DNA of 64,000 bases from Streptomyces griseocarneus (lineage in GTDB: Bacteria > Actinomycetota > Actinomycetes > Streptomycetales > Streptomycetaceae): NCBI GenBank assembly GCA_003674045.1, contig PENC01000001.1:372001-436000 (forward strand), in the 5' to 3' direction. The number at the start of each line of letters is the position of its first letter. Within the stretch, counting starts at the first letter, position 1. This document shows, piece by piece, positions 1 through 8,058 of this stretch. The notes beneath the pieces are model-generated. The model worked only from the letters and a program-made list of their open reading frames with translations, did not search any database and was not told the origin of the DNA. Position numbers and translations under genes: made by a program.

Positions 1-344
1 GCGGCACGCGGCGCACCGATACGGGCGGCGATCTCGCCGTACGTGGTGGTGGCGCCGTACGGAACGGAGTCCAGGGCCGCCCAGACGCGCTCCCGGAACT
101 CCGTCCCCTTCACGGCGAACTCCAGGGCGAACCCCTCGGCCTCCCCCGCGAAGTACGCCTCCAGCTGACGCTTCACTTCCGCGAACGCCTCGTCGTCCCG
201 CCGCGAGCCCTCACCCGGCACCACGGCATTCCCCTGCCCGGGCACCGAGAGCGAGGCCACGGCCACCCCACCGGGAGCGGTGGCGGACGGCCGCCCGGTG
301 AGAACGAGGGTGCCGAGGGGACTGTCGATATGTGCGTGAAGCAT
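1..344 (-). CDS. Methylated-DNA--protein-cysteine S-methyltransferase, partial (C-terminus off the window)
   Basis: Repairs O6-alkylguanine by moving the alkyl group to its own cysteine. The translation begins MLHAHIDSPLGTLVLTG, typical of the N-terminal domain of Ogt/MGMT proteins, and reaches the start of the DNA-binding domain with FRERVWAALDSVPYGATTTY and then GEIAARIGAP, the family's signature helix region. The catalytic PCHRV segment would lie beyond the window edge, so activity cannot be judged. I place the start at the ATG at 344 because the N-terminal motif begins there. It is transcribed away from the neighbouring rsgA end, with about 280 bp of repeat-bearing DNA between them. Family assignment is firm; whether it is Ogt or a close paralogue cannot be told. 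Confidence 0.9.
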   Translation of the reverse strand, partial: MLHAHIDSPLGTLVLTGRPSATAPGGVAVASLSVPGQGNAVVPGEGSRRDDEAFAEVKRQLEAYFAGEAEGFALEFAVKGTEFRERVWAALDSVPYGATTTYGEIAARIGAPRA

Positions 345-416
345 GGCTCCAGTGTGCGGCAACGACGGGCGGGAGGCTGGCGAAAATGCGACATGACGCT
401 CGGCCCCGCCGACGCG

Positions 417-530
417 CCCCATAAGGGGCGCGGGGCTGTGTTGTATGTGCGGCTCCGCCGCGCGGGCGCGACCAGCCACCGCGGACCCGCAGCCGCGCGC
501 GGCGCGCAAGAGGCACCCCGGTAGGCATGA
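417..530. repeat. Divergent copy of the dispersed intergenic GC-rich repeat
   Basis: The gap between the alkyltransferase start and the rsgA end holds a run resembling the family best seen near 14233 and 39885: an AGGGGCGCGGGG block, then a GCGACCAGCC block, then CCCCCACCGG and CCGCAGAC. This copy is decayed and interrupted. I see no convincing gene in 345-625. Confidence 0.5.
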
Positions 531-625
531 CCAGCCCCCACCGGCCCGCAGACAAAAGCAAACCGGGGCCCGGGGCGGAGCCCCGGCGCGTAGGAGGGGC
601 CACCACGAGGTGGCCCCAAGACGCG

Positions 626-1735
626 TCAGCGCCCCCGTTTCCGGGCCGCCATCTCGCGTCCTTCGGCCGTGCGCCGTTTCCAGTCCCGCCGGATCTCCGC
701 CCGCAACCGCGCGTCCGTCCGCGCCACGATGTACGTGTTCTCCCGCAGCAGCTTCCGGTAGCTGTCGAGCCGCCGCTGCCGCAGCTCGCCCGACTCCACC
801 GCGGCCAGCACGGCGCATCCCGGCTCGCTCTCGTGCGCGCAGTCGTGGAAACGGCAGCGCGTCGCGAGGGCCTCGATCTCGGCGAAGGTCTGGGAGAGGC
901 CGTCCTCGGCGTCCCACAGGCCGACGCCGCGCAGGCCGGGCGTGTCGATGAGGACGCCCCCGCCCGGCAGGGGCAGCATGTCGCGGGTCGTCGTGGTGTG
1001 GCGGCCCTTGCCGTCGCTGTCGCGGATGGCCTGGACGTCCTGGACGTCGGCGCCCACGAGCGCGTTGGCCAGCGTGGACTTGCCCGCGCCGGACTGCCCC
1101 AGGAGCACGGACGTGCCGCCCGCGAGCGTCGCGGCGAGGATGTCGACGCCCGCGCCGGTCGCCGAGCTGACGGCCAGGACCTGCGCGCCCGGGGCCGCCG
1201 ACTCGGTATCGGCGACGAGGTGGGCGAGCACCACGGGGTCGGTGACGAGGTCGGCCTTGGTGAGCACGACCATGGGCGCGGCGCCGCTCTCCCAGGCCAG
1301 GGCCAGGAACCGTTCGACCCTGCCGAGGTCCAGCTCGGCGGCGAGGGAGACGGCGATCACGGCGTGGTCGACGTTGGCGGCGAGGATCTGGCCCTCGGAG
1401 GCCTTGGAGGAGGTCGACCGGACGAAGGCCGTACGGCGCGGCAGCAGCGCCCGTACAAAGCCTTGGGCGAGGTCGACGGCCGCCCAGTCGCCGGTGCACA
1501 TGATGCGCAGCGGGTCGCCCGTGGCGACGAGCGCGGTGTCGGCCTGCACGGTGCGTACGCCGTCGCCGTCGCCGTCGCCGTCAGCGGCAGGGACGACGAG
1601 GTCGCAGCGGCCGCGGTCGACGCGGACGATCCGCCCGGGGGTCAGGCCCTCGGCGGCGTACGGTGCGAAGTCTTCAGCGAACCCCGCGTCCCAGCCGTAG
1701 CGGGCGAGGGGGTGTTGAGCGGTGAGCTCGGACAA
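626..1735 (-). CDS. rsgA: Ribosome small subunit-dependent GTPase A (RsgA/YjeQ)
   Basis: Circularly permuted GTPase that checks late 30S assembly. At 369 residues it is close to family length. Domains in order are an N-terminal OB-like region (about 30-110), the GTPase core with the permuted order G4 (LTKAD near 148-152), then G1 (GQSGAGKST near 203-211), then G3 (DTPG near 254), and a C-terminal zinc knuckle C-x4-DC-x7-GC near 284-297. The start is a TTG at 1735 preceded by AAGGA at suitable spacing; no ATG fits better. An acidic DGDGDGDG run near residue 53 comes from a small GTCGCC repeat in the DNA. A possible short ORF overlaps the start (see 1674-1811). Assignment is firm. Confidence 0.96.
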   Translation of the reverse strand: MSELTAQHPLARYGWDAGFAEDFAPYAAEGLTPGRIVRVDRGRCDLVVPAADGDGDGDGVRTVQADTALVATGDPLRIMCTGDWAAVDLAQGFVRALLPRRTAFVRSTSSKASEGQILAANVDHAVIAVSLAAELDLGRVERFLALAWESGAAPMVVLTKADLVTDPVVLAHLVADTESAAPGAQVLAVSSATGAGVDILAATLAGGTSVLLGQSGAGKSTLANALVGADVQDVQAIRDSDGKGRHTTTTRDMLPLPGGGVLIDTPGLRGVGLWDAEDGLSQTFAEIEALATRCRFHDCAHESEPGCAVLAAVESGELRQRRLDSYRKLLRENTYIVARTDARLRAEIRRDWKRRTAEGREMAARKRGR

Positions 1736-1811
1736 GGTGATGGTCCTTCAGGAGGGAGGTTTCACATACCGACGTGTGTGTGCGGGCGGAGCCCGTCGCG
1801 GTGACAGTCAT
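1674..1811 (-). CDS. Possible 45-residue ORF overlapping the rsgA start
   Basis: An ATG at 1811 lies directly behind a near-ideal ribosome binding site (AGGAGGTGAGG on the minus strand). The frame runs 45 codons into the rsgA coding region in another frame before stopping. rsgA itself has a weaker TTG start, so the short ORF could feed ribosomes into rsgA by translational coupling. The peptide starts MTVTATGSARTHTSVCETSL and matches no family I know. The ribosome binding site is the main evidence; third-position composition cannot help inside the overlap. Confidence 0.35.
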   Translation of the reverse strand: MTVTATGSARTHTSVCETSLLKDHHLVRAHRSTPPRPLRLGRGVR

Positions 1812-1916
1812 CGGTCCTCACCTCCTGGTTCTGCGCGGTGTTGCGCGCGGCGATCGTAAATCGCGGGCCCATCGCCCCGCCACGCGTTTTTCCGGGGCTG
1901 AGCCCCGGATCCCCGT

Positions 1917-2004
1917 CTATGGGGGTGCGTCCTGCGCTTCGCGTGCGGCTGCGGGCCGGTGGGGGCTTGTCGCGCAGTTCCCCGCGCCCCTTGCAGGGCT
2001 TCGC
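1917..2004 (-). repeat. Dispersed intergenic repeat copy (minus orientation)
   Basis: Contains GGGGGTGCGTCCTGCGCTTC, then GCGGGCCGGTGGGGGCTTGT and CGCGCAGTTCCCCGCGCCCC, nearly the same as the copies near 61745 and 39949. It lies in the 370-bp gap between rsgA and the YihY gene. Apart from this copy and the possible leader ORF I see nothing in the gap. Confidence 0.75.
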
Positions 2005-2105
2005 CCTGCCGGGGCTGCGTTCACGTCTCACCCCCCGTTTGTGCCCACCGGACCGCACCCACCACGGGGTCCGGGGCGCAGCCCCGGGCGGAGCCCCCGG
2101 GAAGG

Positions 2106-3329
2106 TCAGTCCTTCCCGTTCGGCTTCGCGTGGCGCCCCGCGGAGTCCGGCTTCGCGTGCTTCGGCCGGTGCTCGGGTCGCTGGATGCGGGAGCGGACGT
2201 CGTCCGGGGGGAGGAACTGGGCCCAGCGCTCGGGGAATTCCGAGGGGGGCTCGCGGTCGAGGGCGGTGGCGCCGTCCTCGTACGGCTCGTCGTCGAGGTC
2301 GTCGTCGGAGGACAGGCCCGCCTGGAAGGCGCGCGCGGCCCGTTCCGCGCGTTCGCGCGCCTCCAGGGCCAGCGCCGTGGCCCGCTGCCGGTCGACCTCG
2401 GCGCGGGCGCCCGCCGTGGCGACGGACGGCCAGACGCGGTCTATGGCGGCGTTCACCGCCGCGCCCACGAGCACCGCGAACGCGGAGACACCGATCCACA
2501 GCAGGACGGCCACGGGCGCGGCCAGCGAGCCGTAGATCGTGAGCCCCTCCACCGTGTGCGTGAGGTAGACGCGCAGCAGAAGGCTGCCGATCACCCACAT
2601 CGTCAGGGCGACGAGCGCGCCGGGGATGTCCTCCTCCCACGGCGAACGCACCGGTACGGACACGTGGTAGAGCGTGGTCAGGAAGGCCACGGAGAGCAGG
2701 ATGACGGTGGGCCAGTAGAGGAAGCGGACGACGTCCGCGCTCCACGGCACGACGTTCACCACCGCCTCCGGCCCGGCCACCATCAGCGGCAGCACCACCG
2801 CGCCGATGACGAGGGCGACGACGTAGAGGACGAAGGCGAGCAACCGCGTTCTGACGATGCCGCGCTTGCCCTCCAGCCCGTACATGATGGTGATCGTCTC
2901 GACGAAGACGTTCACCGCCCGGGAACCGGACCACAGGGCGATGGCGAAGCCGAGCGAGATGACGTCGGGCCTGCCCTTGGTGACGTCCGTGAGCAGCGGT
3001 TTGGCGATCTCGTTGACGCCCTTGTCGCTGAGCACGGTCGCCGACGCCTTGAGGATGTGGTCCTGGATGGAGCCGATGGTGTTGGTGCCCGTCCAGTCGT
3101 CCCAGTAGCCGAGGAGGCCCAGGAGGCCGAGCAGCAGAGGTGGCAGCGACAGCAGGGTGAAGAAGGCCGCTTCGGCGGCCAGACCGGTGACGCGGTACTC
3201 GATGCAGGAGTTGACGGTGTCCTTGAGGAGCAGCCACGCCATCCTGCGTTTCGAGACATTTCGGTACAGGACCCTGGCCCTGTGGAGCCGGCCGCCCCGC
3301 CGCCTCGATCGTTCTCTTGCTGCCTGCAC
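2106..3329 (-). CDS. YihY/BrkB family inner-membrane protein
   Basis: A 407-residue integral membrane protein of the YihY/BrkB family, whose biochemical role is unclear (older work on BrkB suggested serum resistance, and tRNA processing roles for YihY homologues were withdrawn). The core from about residue 30 to 310 carries six hydrophobic segments, beginning with the characteristic RVTGLAAEAAFFTLLSLPPL stretch and ending at LLWIGVSAFAVLVGAAVNAA. The N-terminus is basic; the last ~100 residues are charged and hydrophilic and probably cytoplasmic, an extension common in actinomycete members. It is divergent from the GAF regulator. Start at 3329 is the longest reading; a start nearer the KRRMAWLLLK segment is possible. 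Family call is firm, function unknown. Confidence 0.9.
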   Translation of the reverse strand: MQAARERSRRRGGRLHRARVLYRNVSKRRMAWLLLKDTVNSCIEYRVTGLAAEAAFFTLLSLPPLLLGLLGLLGYWDDWTGTNTIGSIQDHILKASATVLSDKGVNEIAKPLLTDVTKGRPDVISLGFAIALWSGSRAVNVFVETITIMYGLEGKRGIVRTRLLAFVLYVVALVIGAVVLPLMVAGPEAVVNVVPWSADVVRFLYWPTVILLSVAFLTTLYHVSVPVRSPWEEDIPGALVALTMWVIGSLLLRVYLTHTVEGLTIYGSLAAPVAVLLWIGVSAFAVLVGAAVNAAIDRVWPSVATAGARAEVDRQRATALALEARERAERAARAFQAGLSSDDDLDDEPYEDGATALDREPPSEFPERWAQFLPPDDVRSRIQRPEHRPKHAKPDSAGRHAKPNGKD

Positions 3330-3516
3330 GCCCTAACCGTATCGGCCCAGGCCAGGTCGTTTTGCACAGCAGCCGACGGCGGACGGACAGCGGACGGACG
3401 CGCTCGCACATGACAGCGGCGACGGCTCCGGGGCCCGGGCGGAGGGTGATGCTGCGCCGACTCGGCACCACCCTCCGGCCGCTCACCGCAAGCTTCCGCC
3501 CGTGCGGGGTGGTCCC

Positions 3517-3538
3517 GCAACGGTTGCATGGAGTTGCA
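3517..3538. promoter_or_regulatory. Inverted and direct GTTGCA motifs upstream of the GAF regulator
   Basis: GCAAC-G-GTTGC (3517-3527) is a perfect inverted repeat, and a second GTTGCA follows exactly 10 bp on (3533-3538), so both would face the same side of the helix. It sits 50 bp before the regulator's GTG start, in the divergent gap with the YihY gene. An operator for autoregulation is an inference. Confidence 0.4.
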
Positions 3539-3588
3539 ATCCCGCGGATGCCCCCACGTCGGCGTCCGCGCGGCGGCACCATGGCAAC

Positions 3589-4845
3589 GTGAACCGCGGA
3601 ACGACCGACGCGCGCCTGCTGCCTGCCGTCCACGAGGCATTTCTCGGCAATGACGACCCGTCCGTGCAGCCCCGTCCGCTCATCGGGCAGTCGTGGCGCC
3701 GGGCACTGCTCCACGGTCTCGATCCGGACCGCGGCGGCGCGTCCCCGCCCCCGCTGCCCGTCGAGGAGGTGGAGCACCGGCGGCAGACCTCGCGGCTCGG
3801 CGGGCTGTTGCCACAGCTGCGCGAGGGGCTGGGCGGTTTCGTGGACATGGAGCGGCAGCTGATGGTCGTCACGGACGGCGAGGGCCGCGTGCTGTGGCGC
3901 GAGGGCAACCGGACGGCGATCCGCAGTGCCGACCGGCTGGAATTCTCCGTGGGCGCCGCGTGGACGGAGGAGCGGGTGGGCACCAACGGCATCGGCACGG
4001 CGCTCGTCGAGCGCCGCCCGGTGCAGGTGCACTCCGCGGAGCACTTCGTCCGCTCCCACCACACCTGGACGTGCGCGGCGGCACCCTTGCACGACCCGCG
4101 CGACGGGCGGCTGCTGGGCGTGCTGAACGTCAGCGGCCCCGCGACCGTGTTCAACCCGGCGACCCTGCCGCTCGTGACCGCCGTCGCCAAGGTCGCCGAG
4201 GGCGAGCTGCGGGTCCGCCACTGGGAGTCCGTGGAGCGGCTCCGGGCGGTGGCCGCGCCCCTGCTGTCCCGGGTGGGCGGCCGCGCGCTGGCCGTCGACC
4301 GGGAGGGCTGGATCGCGGCCGTCACGGGGACGCTGCCGGTGGGCCGCGTCGCGCTGCCCAAAGCGGTGCAGCCCGGCCGGGTCTGGCTGCCGTCCCTCGG
4401 CCTCTGCTCGCTCGAACCCCTGCCGGACGGCTGGCTGGTCCGCTTGGTGGAGGCCCCCTGCGAGGCCGTGGCGCACCGCGTCGTCCTCGACCTGCGGGCG
4501 GCCCGCGGCTGGACGGTGACGGTCGCGGGCGCGACGGGCGAGTGGTCGCACGAGCTGAGCCCGCGCCACGCGGAGCTGCTCTACGTCCTGGTCCTGCACC
4601 CGGCGGGCCGGACGGCCGCCGAACTGGCGGCGGACCTCTTCGGCGACGCGTCCCGCACGGTGACCGTCCGGGCGGAGCTGTCCCGGATCCGGCGCACCCT
4701 GGGCGGAGTCCTCGACCACCGCCCGTACCGCTTCGCGGACGGCGTCGACGTACGGCTGCTGCGGCCCGACGAACCGGGACTGCTGCTGCCGGGCTCGGCG
4801 GCACCGGCGGTCGTGGCGGCACGCGGTGGGCCGCACCACCACTGA
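3589..4845 (+). CDS. GAF domain-containing transcriptional regulator
   Basis: About 418 residues. The first 200 contain the VGAAWTEERVGTNGIGTAL and HTWTCAAAPLHDP segments typical of the GAF sensor of AcoR/Fis-type activators, but no AAA+ sigma-54 domain follows, as is usual in actinomycetes. The C-terminal third ends in a winged-helix-like region: HAELLYVLVLHPAGRTAAEL, then SRTVTVRAELSRIRRTL. The GTG at 3589 is chosen because upstream codons lack coding bias and the conserved part begins soon after. The ligand is unknown; members often control alcohol or aldehyde metabolism genes, but none is next door. It is divergent from the YihY gene and followed by a GNAT gene after about 85 bp. Confidence 0.85.
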   Translation: MNRGTTDARLLPAVHEAFLGNDDPSVQPRPLIGQSWRRALLHGLDPDRGGASPPPLPVEEVEHRRQTSRLGGLLPQLREGLGGFVDMERQLMVVTDGEGRVLWREGNRTAIRSADRLEFSVGAAWTEERVGTNGIGTALVERRPVQVHSAEHFVRSHHTWTCAAAPLHDPRDGRLLGVLNVSGPATVFNPATLPLVTAVAKVAEGELRVRHWESVERLRAVAAPLLSRVGGRALAVDREGWIAAVTGTLPVGRVALPKAVQPGRVWLPSLGLCSLEPLPDGWLVRLVEAPCEAVAHRVVLDLRAARGWTVTVAGATGEWSHELSPRHAELLYVLVLHPAGRTAAELAADLFGDASRTVTVRAELSRIRRTLGGVLDHRPYRFADGVDVRLLRPDEPGLLLPGSAAPAVVAARGGPHHH

Positions 4846-4930
4846 GTCTCCTGTCCGTGCGGCCAGGTCCCCGTCTCTCCCCGTCTCCCCGTGCCTCTCC
4901 GTCCTCCGGGCGCGTGATTGGGTGGGCGGC

Positions 4931-5515
4931 ATGAGCAACGACACCGTCACCGTGACCACCTGGTCCCTGGAGCAGACCGCGCCGGAGGACCTCGTCCCCG
5001 CGCGCGAGCCCGACGCCGCCGCGGGCGTCCGGATCATCCGGTCCGAGGTGCCCTCGCCCGAGTACAGCCGCTTCCTCTACACGGCGGTGGGCGGGGACAT
5101 CACCTGGACCGACCGGCTGGGCTGGACGTACGAGCAGTGGCGGGCGTTCCTCGACCGCCCCGGGGTGGAGACGTGGGTGGCCCTCCAGCACGGCACCCCC
5201 GCCGGGTACATCGAGCTGGACGCGCAGGGCGAGGGCACGGTCGAGATCAGCTACTTCGGTCTCCTCCCCGCGTTCCGGGGCCGTCGCATCGGCGGCCATC
5301 TGCTCGCGTACGGCACGGCCCGCGCGTGGGACCTCGCCGGGCGCTGGGACGGGCTGACGCCGACGAAGCGGGTGTGGATGCACACCTGCTCCCTGGACGG
5401 TCCCTTCGCACTCGCGAATTACGAGCGGCGCGGCTTCCGTGTCTTCGACACCAAGGTCGAGGACGAGCCCGTGCGCCCCGTCCCGGGCCCCTGGCCGGGC
5501 GCTGCCGCCGCCTGA
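4931..5515 (+). CDS. GNAT family N-acetyltransferase
   Basis: Predicted acetyl-CoA-dependent N-acetyltransferase of 194 residues. The acetyl-CoA binding signature appears as ISYFGLLPAFRGRRIGGHLL (about residues 110-130, Q/RxxGxG/A type), preceded by a beta strand AGYIELDAQ and followed by the usual NYERRGFRVF strand near the C-terminus. The ATG at 4931 is used because coding bias and the conserved MSNDTVTVTTW start there. The substrate cannot be read from sequence. It may be co-transcribed with the GAF regulator upstream. Confidence 0.88.
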   Translation: MSNDTVTVTTWSLEQTAPEDLVPAREPDAAAGVRIIRSEVPSPEYSRFLYTAVGGDITWTDRLGWTYEQWRAFLDRPGVETWVALQHGTPAGYIELDAQGEGTVEISYFGLLPAFRGRRIGGHLLAYGTARAWDLAGRWDGLTPTKRVWMHTCSLDGPFALANYERRGFRVFDTKVEDEPVRPVPGPWPGAAAA

Positions 5516-5665
5516 CGCCACGGGGTCCGTCCGGGCCCCGAAAATCGGCTGCGCCGACCGCAGACCCCGCTTACCCTGGCCGCATGTCTACGCCCCGAAT
5601 TTCCTAGCCGAGGACCCGCTTCCACGCCAGAAGTGTGTCCTCGAGCTTTTTCGGAGCGTTACCCA

Positions 5666-7297
5666 ATGATCACCGTCAGTGGTGTCGAGCTGCGGGCAGG
5701 TGCCCGCCTCCTGCTGTCCGACCTTTCCTTCACCGTCTCTCCCGGCGACCGCATCGGCCTGGTGGGCCGCAACGGCGCGGGCAAGACCACCCTCATGACC
5801 GCGCTCGCCGGGCAGACCGGGCAGACCGGGCAGACCGGGGCGAGCGGACTCGCCGCCGGCCGGATCGTACGCACCGGCCCGGTCGGCTTCCTCGCGCAGG
5901 ACTCGCGCGCCGCCGACCCCACCGTGACGGTCACCGACCGGATTCTGTCCGCCCGCGGTCTGGACCGCGCCCTGCGCACCCTGCGCGCCGCCGAGGCGGC
6001 CATGGCGGACGCCGGTGGCCGGGCCGCGCTGGACCGGGCGATGAACGCCTACGCCCGTGCCGAAGCCGCGTTCCAGGCGGGCGGCGGGTACGCCGCCGAG
6101 GCCGAGGCCGCGCGGGTCGCCGCCGGACTCGGGCTGCCCGAGCGCGTCATGGGCGAGCCCGTCGGCACGCTCTCGGGCGGCCAGCGGCGCCGCGTCGAGC
6201 TCGCGCGCATCCTGTTCGCCGGCCAGGGCGGCACGCTGCTGCTGGACGAGCCGACCAACCACCTGGACACCGGCTCGATCGCCTGGCTGCGCGGCTTCCT
6301 GCAGGGCCACCAGGGCGGCCTGGTGGTCATCAGCCACGACACCGGGCTGCTCGCCGACGTCGTCAACCGCGTCTTCCACCTGGACGCCACGCGCGCGACC
6401 ATCGACATCCACAACACCGGCTGGCGGACGTACCTGACCCAGCGGGACGCCGCCGAGCGCCGCCGGGCCCGCGAGCGGGCGAACGCCGAGCGCAAGGCCG
6501 CCACCCTGCACGCGCAGGCGGACCGGATGAAGGCCCGCTCGGCCACCGCCGTGACGGCCAGGAGCATGGCCCGCCGCGCCGACCGCATGCTGGCGGAGCT
6601 CGAACCGGCCCGCAGGACGGAAAAAACCGCCCGCATACGGCTGCCCGAACCGGCCCCCTGCGGACGGATGCCCCTGGGGGCGATCAGCCTGGCCAAGTCC
6701 TACGGGGACCACCGGGTCCTCGACGGCGTCGACCTCGCCGTGGACCGCGGCAGCCGCCTGGTGGTCCTCGGGCCGAACGGCGCGGGGAAGACCACCCTGC
6801 TGCGCCTGCTGGCCGGTTCGGAGACCCCGGACGCGGGCCGTGTGGTGCGCGGACACGGACTGCGCCTCGGTTACTTCGCCCAGGAGCACGACACGCTCGC
6901 CGCGGACCGCACCGTGCGGCAGAACCTCGCCGCCGCCGCGCCGCACCTGACGGACGGCGAGGCACGACAGGTGCTCGGCGCGTTCCTCTTCACCGGCGAC
7001 GACGCCGACAAACCCGCGAGCGTCCTCTCCGGAGGTGAGAAGACCCGGCTCGCCCTGGCCGGGCTCGTGCACTCCGGTGCCAACGTCCTGCTGCTGGACG
7101 AGCCGACCAACAACCTCGACCCCGCCTCCCGCGAAGAGGTCCTGTCCGCGGTCGGCTCGTACCCCGGCGCGATCGTGATGGTCACCCACGACGAGGGCGT
7201 CGTCGACGCGCTGCGCCCCGACCGCGTCCTGCTCCTGCCGGACGCGGACGAGGACCTGTGGAGCGACGAGTACCGGGAACTGGTCACCCTCGCCTGA
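5666..7297 (+). CDS. ABC-F family ATPase (two ABC domains, soluble)
   Basis: A 543-residue protein with two nucleotide-binding domains and no membrane segments. Domain 1 has GRNGAGKTT, LSGGQRRRVELA and LLLDEPTNHLD; domain 2 has GPNGAGKTT, LSGGEKTRLALA and LLLDEPTNNLD. They are joined by a basic arginine/alanine-rich linker (about residues 260-330). ABC-F proteins act on the ribosome as translation factors or antibiotic-protection factors; whether this one protects against a drug cannot be told, but another ribosome-protection gene lies at 11.8 kb. ATG at 5666 is the first codon of the conserved MITVSGVELRAG. A short GQTGQTGQTG insertion lies just after the first Walker A, encoded by three tandem 9-bp units (around 5817-5843). 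Family firm, role open. Confidence 0.93.
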   Translation: MITVSGVELRAGARLLLSDLSFTVSPGDRIGLVGRNGAGKTTLMTALAGQTGQTGQTGASGLAAGRIVRTGPVGFLAQDSRAADPTVTVTDRILSARGLDRALRTLRAAEAAMADAGGRAALDRAMNAYARAEAAFQAGGGYAAEAEAARVAAGLGLPERVMGEPVGTLSGGQRRRVELARILFAGQGGTLLLDEPTNHLDTGSIAWLRGFLQGHQGGLVVISHDTGLLADVVNRVFHLDATRATIDIHNTGWRTYLTQRDAAERRRARERANAERKAATLHAQADRMKARSATAVTARSMARRADRMLAELEPARRTEKTARIRLPEPAPCGRMPLGAISLAKSYGDHRVLDGVDLAVDRGSRLVVLGPNGAGKTTLLRLLAGSETPDAGRVVRGHGLRLGYFAQEHDTLAADRTVRQNLAAAAPHLTDGEARQVLGAFLFTGDDADKPASVLSGGEKTRLALAGLVHSGANVLLLDEPTNNLDPASREEVLSAVGSYPGAIVMVTHDEGVVDALRPDRVLLLPDADEDLWSDEYRELVTLA

Positions 7298-7384
7298 CCC
7301 GTTCCGGACCTCTGCCCGCCCCTTCCCGGACCTCTGCCCGACCCTTCCCGGACATCGGCCCGACCCGTTCCGGCGCTCCGCCCG
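7297..7384. repeat. Four tandem 22-bp imperfect repeats
   Basis: Units at 7297-7318, 7319-7340, 7341-7362 and 7363-7384 share the pattern ACCCNTTCCGGACCTCTGCCCG. The array starts on the last base of the ABC-F stop codon and fills most of the gap before the RsbW-like gene. There are no obvious inverted arms, so it is unlikely to be a simple terminator. Confidence 0.8.
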
Positions 7385-7509
7385 GAATTGACGCGGCTCT
7401 TGCCCCGCGCACGGGAATCGTTTGCCGCAGGCTGGGGCATGCATTGCCCTGAGTGGTGCGTGAGCGTGTTCGATGCCGGGGCGCCGGGGAGGGGTCGGGG
7501 CGGGCGAGG

Positions 7510-7959
7510 ATGAAACGGCGTACTGCGGATCCGATGGACGGAGCGTCCGCGTCGGCACAGCCGCCGCGCTCCTTCGAGCGGCGGCTCGGGCGCCGCGACC
7601 TCCCGGCGGTCGGCCGGACACGGGCGGAGCTGCGCGCCCTGCTGGCGCGCTGGGGAGCCCCCGGCCGGGCGGAGACGGCGGAGCTCCTGACGAGCGAGCT
7701 GGTCACCAACGCCCTGGTGCACACCGACGGGGGCGCGGTGGTCCTGGCCGAGCTCACCGGCGCGGGCGAGCGGCTGCGGGTGGAGGTCCGCGACTTCGCC
7801 GCGCGGCACCCGTCCCTGCGCGTGAACGACGACATACAGCAGGCCGCGACCTCCGGGCGCGGCCTGCTGCTGGTGCATTCCCTCGCCGACGGCTGGGGCG
7901 TGCGTCCCCACGGAGTGGGAAAAACGGTCTGGTTCGAATTGAGCGCCCAGGAGCCCTGA
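7510..7959 (+). CDS. RsbW-like ATP-binding protein (GHKL fold)
   Basis: A 149-residue single-domain protein of the actinomycete HATPase/anti-sigma-like class. The N box is ELLTSELVTNALVHT (about residues 58-72), the G1-like segment is VRDFAARHPSL, and the G2-like segment is ATSGRGLLLVHSLADGWGV, followed by GKTVWFEL. Such proteins usually act as anti-sigma kinases or orphan signalling ATPases; the partner is not encoded next door. ATG at 7510 is used, with an upstream GGCGAGGA ribosome binding site. It is convergent with the DUF2637 gene. Confidence 0.85.
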   Translation: MKRRTADPMDGASASAQPPRSFERRLGRRDLPAVGRTRAELRALLARWGAPGRAETAELLTSELVTNALVHTDGGAVVLAELTGAGERLRVEVRDFAARHPSLRVNDDIQQAATSGRGLLLVHSLADGWGVRPHGVGKTVWFELSAQEP

Positions 7960-7970
7960 AAAGCTCACGG

Positions 7971-8002
7971 GCCCTGGAGCCCACAAGCCCTGGAGCCCAC
8001 AA
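7971..8002. repeat. Two tandem 16-bp direct repeats
   Basis: GCCCTGGAGCCCACAA occurs at 7971-7986 and again at 7987-8002, just after the RsbW-like gene. It is followed by two copies of AAGCCCCGAA. Confidence 0.7.
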
Positions 8003-8017
8003 GCCCCGAAAAGCCAA

Positions 8018-8051
8018 AAGCCCCGAACCGCCGTGGGGCGATTCAGGGCTT
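8018..8051. terminator. Likely bidirectional terminator hairpin
   Basis: AAGCCCCGAA (8018-8027) pairs with TTCAGGGCTT (8042-8051) with one mismatch, between two convergent genes. Confidence 0.5.
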
Positions 8052-8058
8052 CCGGCCT

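Noticed and set aside
1762..5037. Open frame of 1091 codons on the minus strand
   Set aside because: It runs antisense through the YihY, GAF-regulator and GNAT regions with no family motifs; long antisense frames are normal in DNA this rich in G and C.
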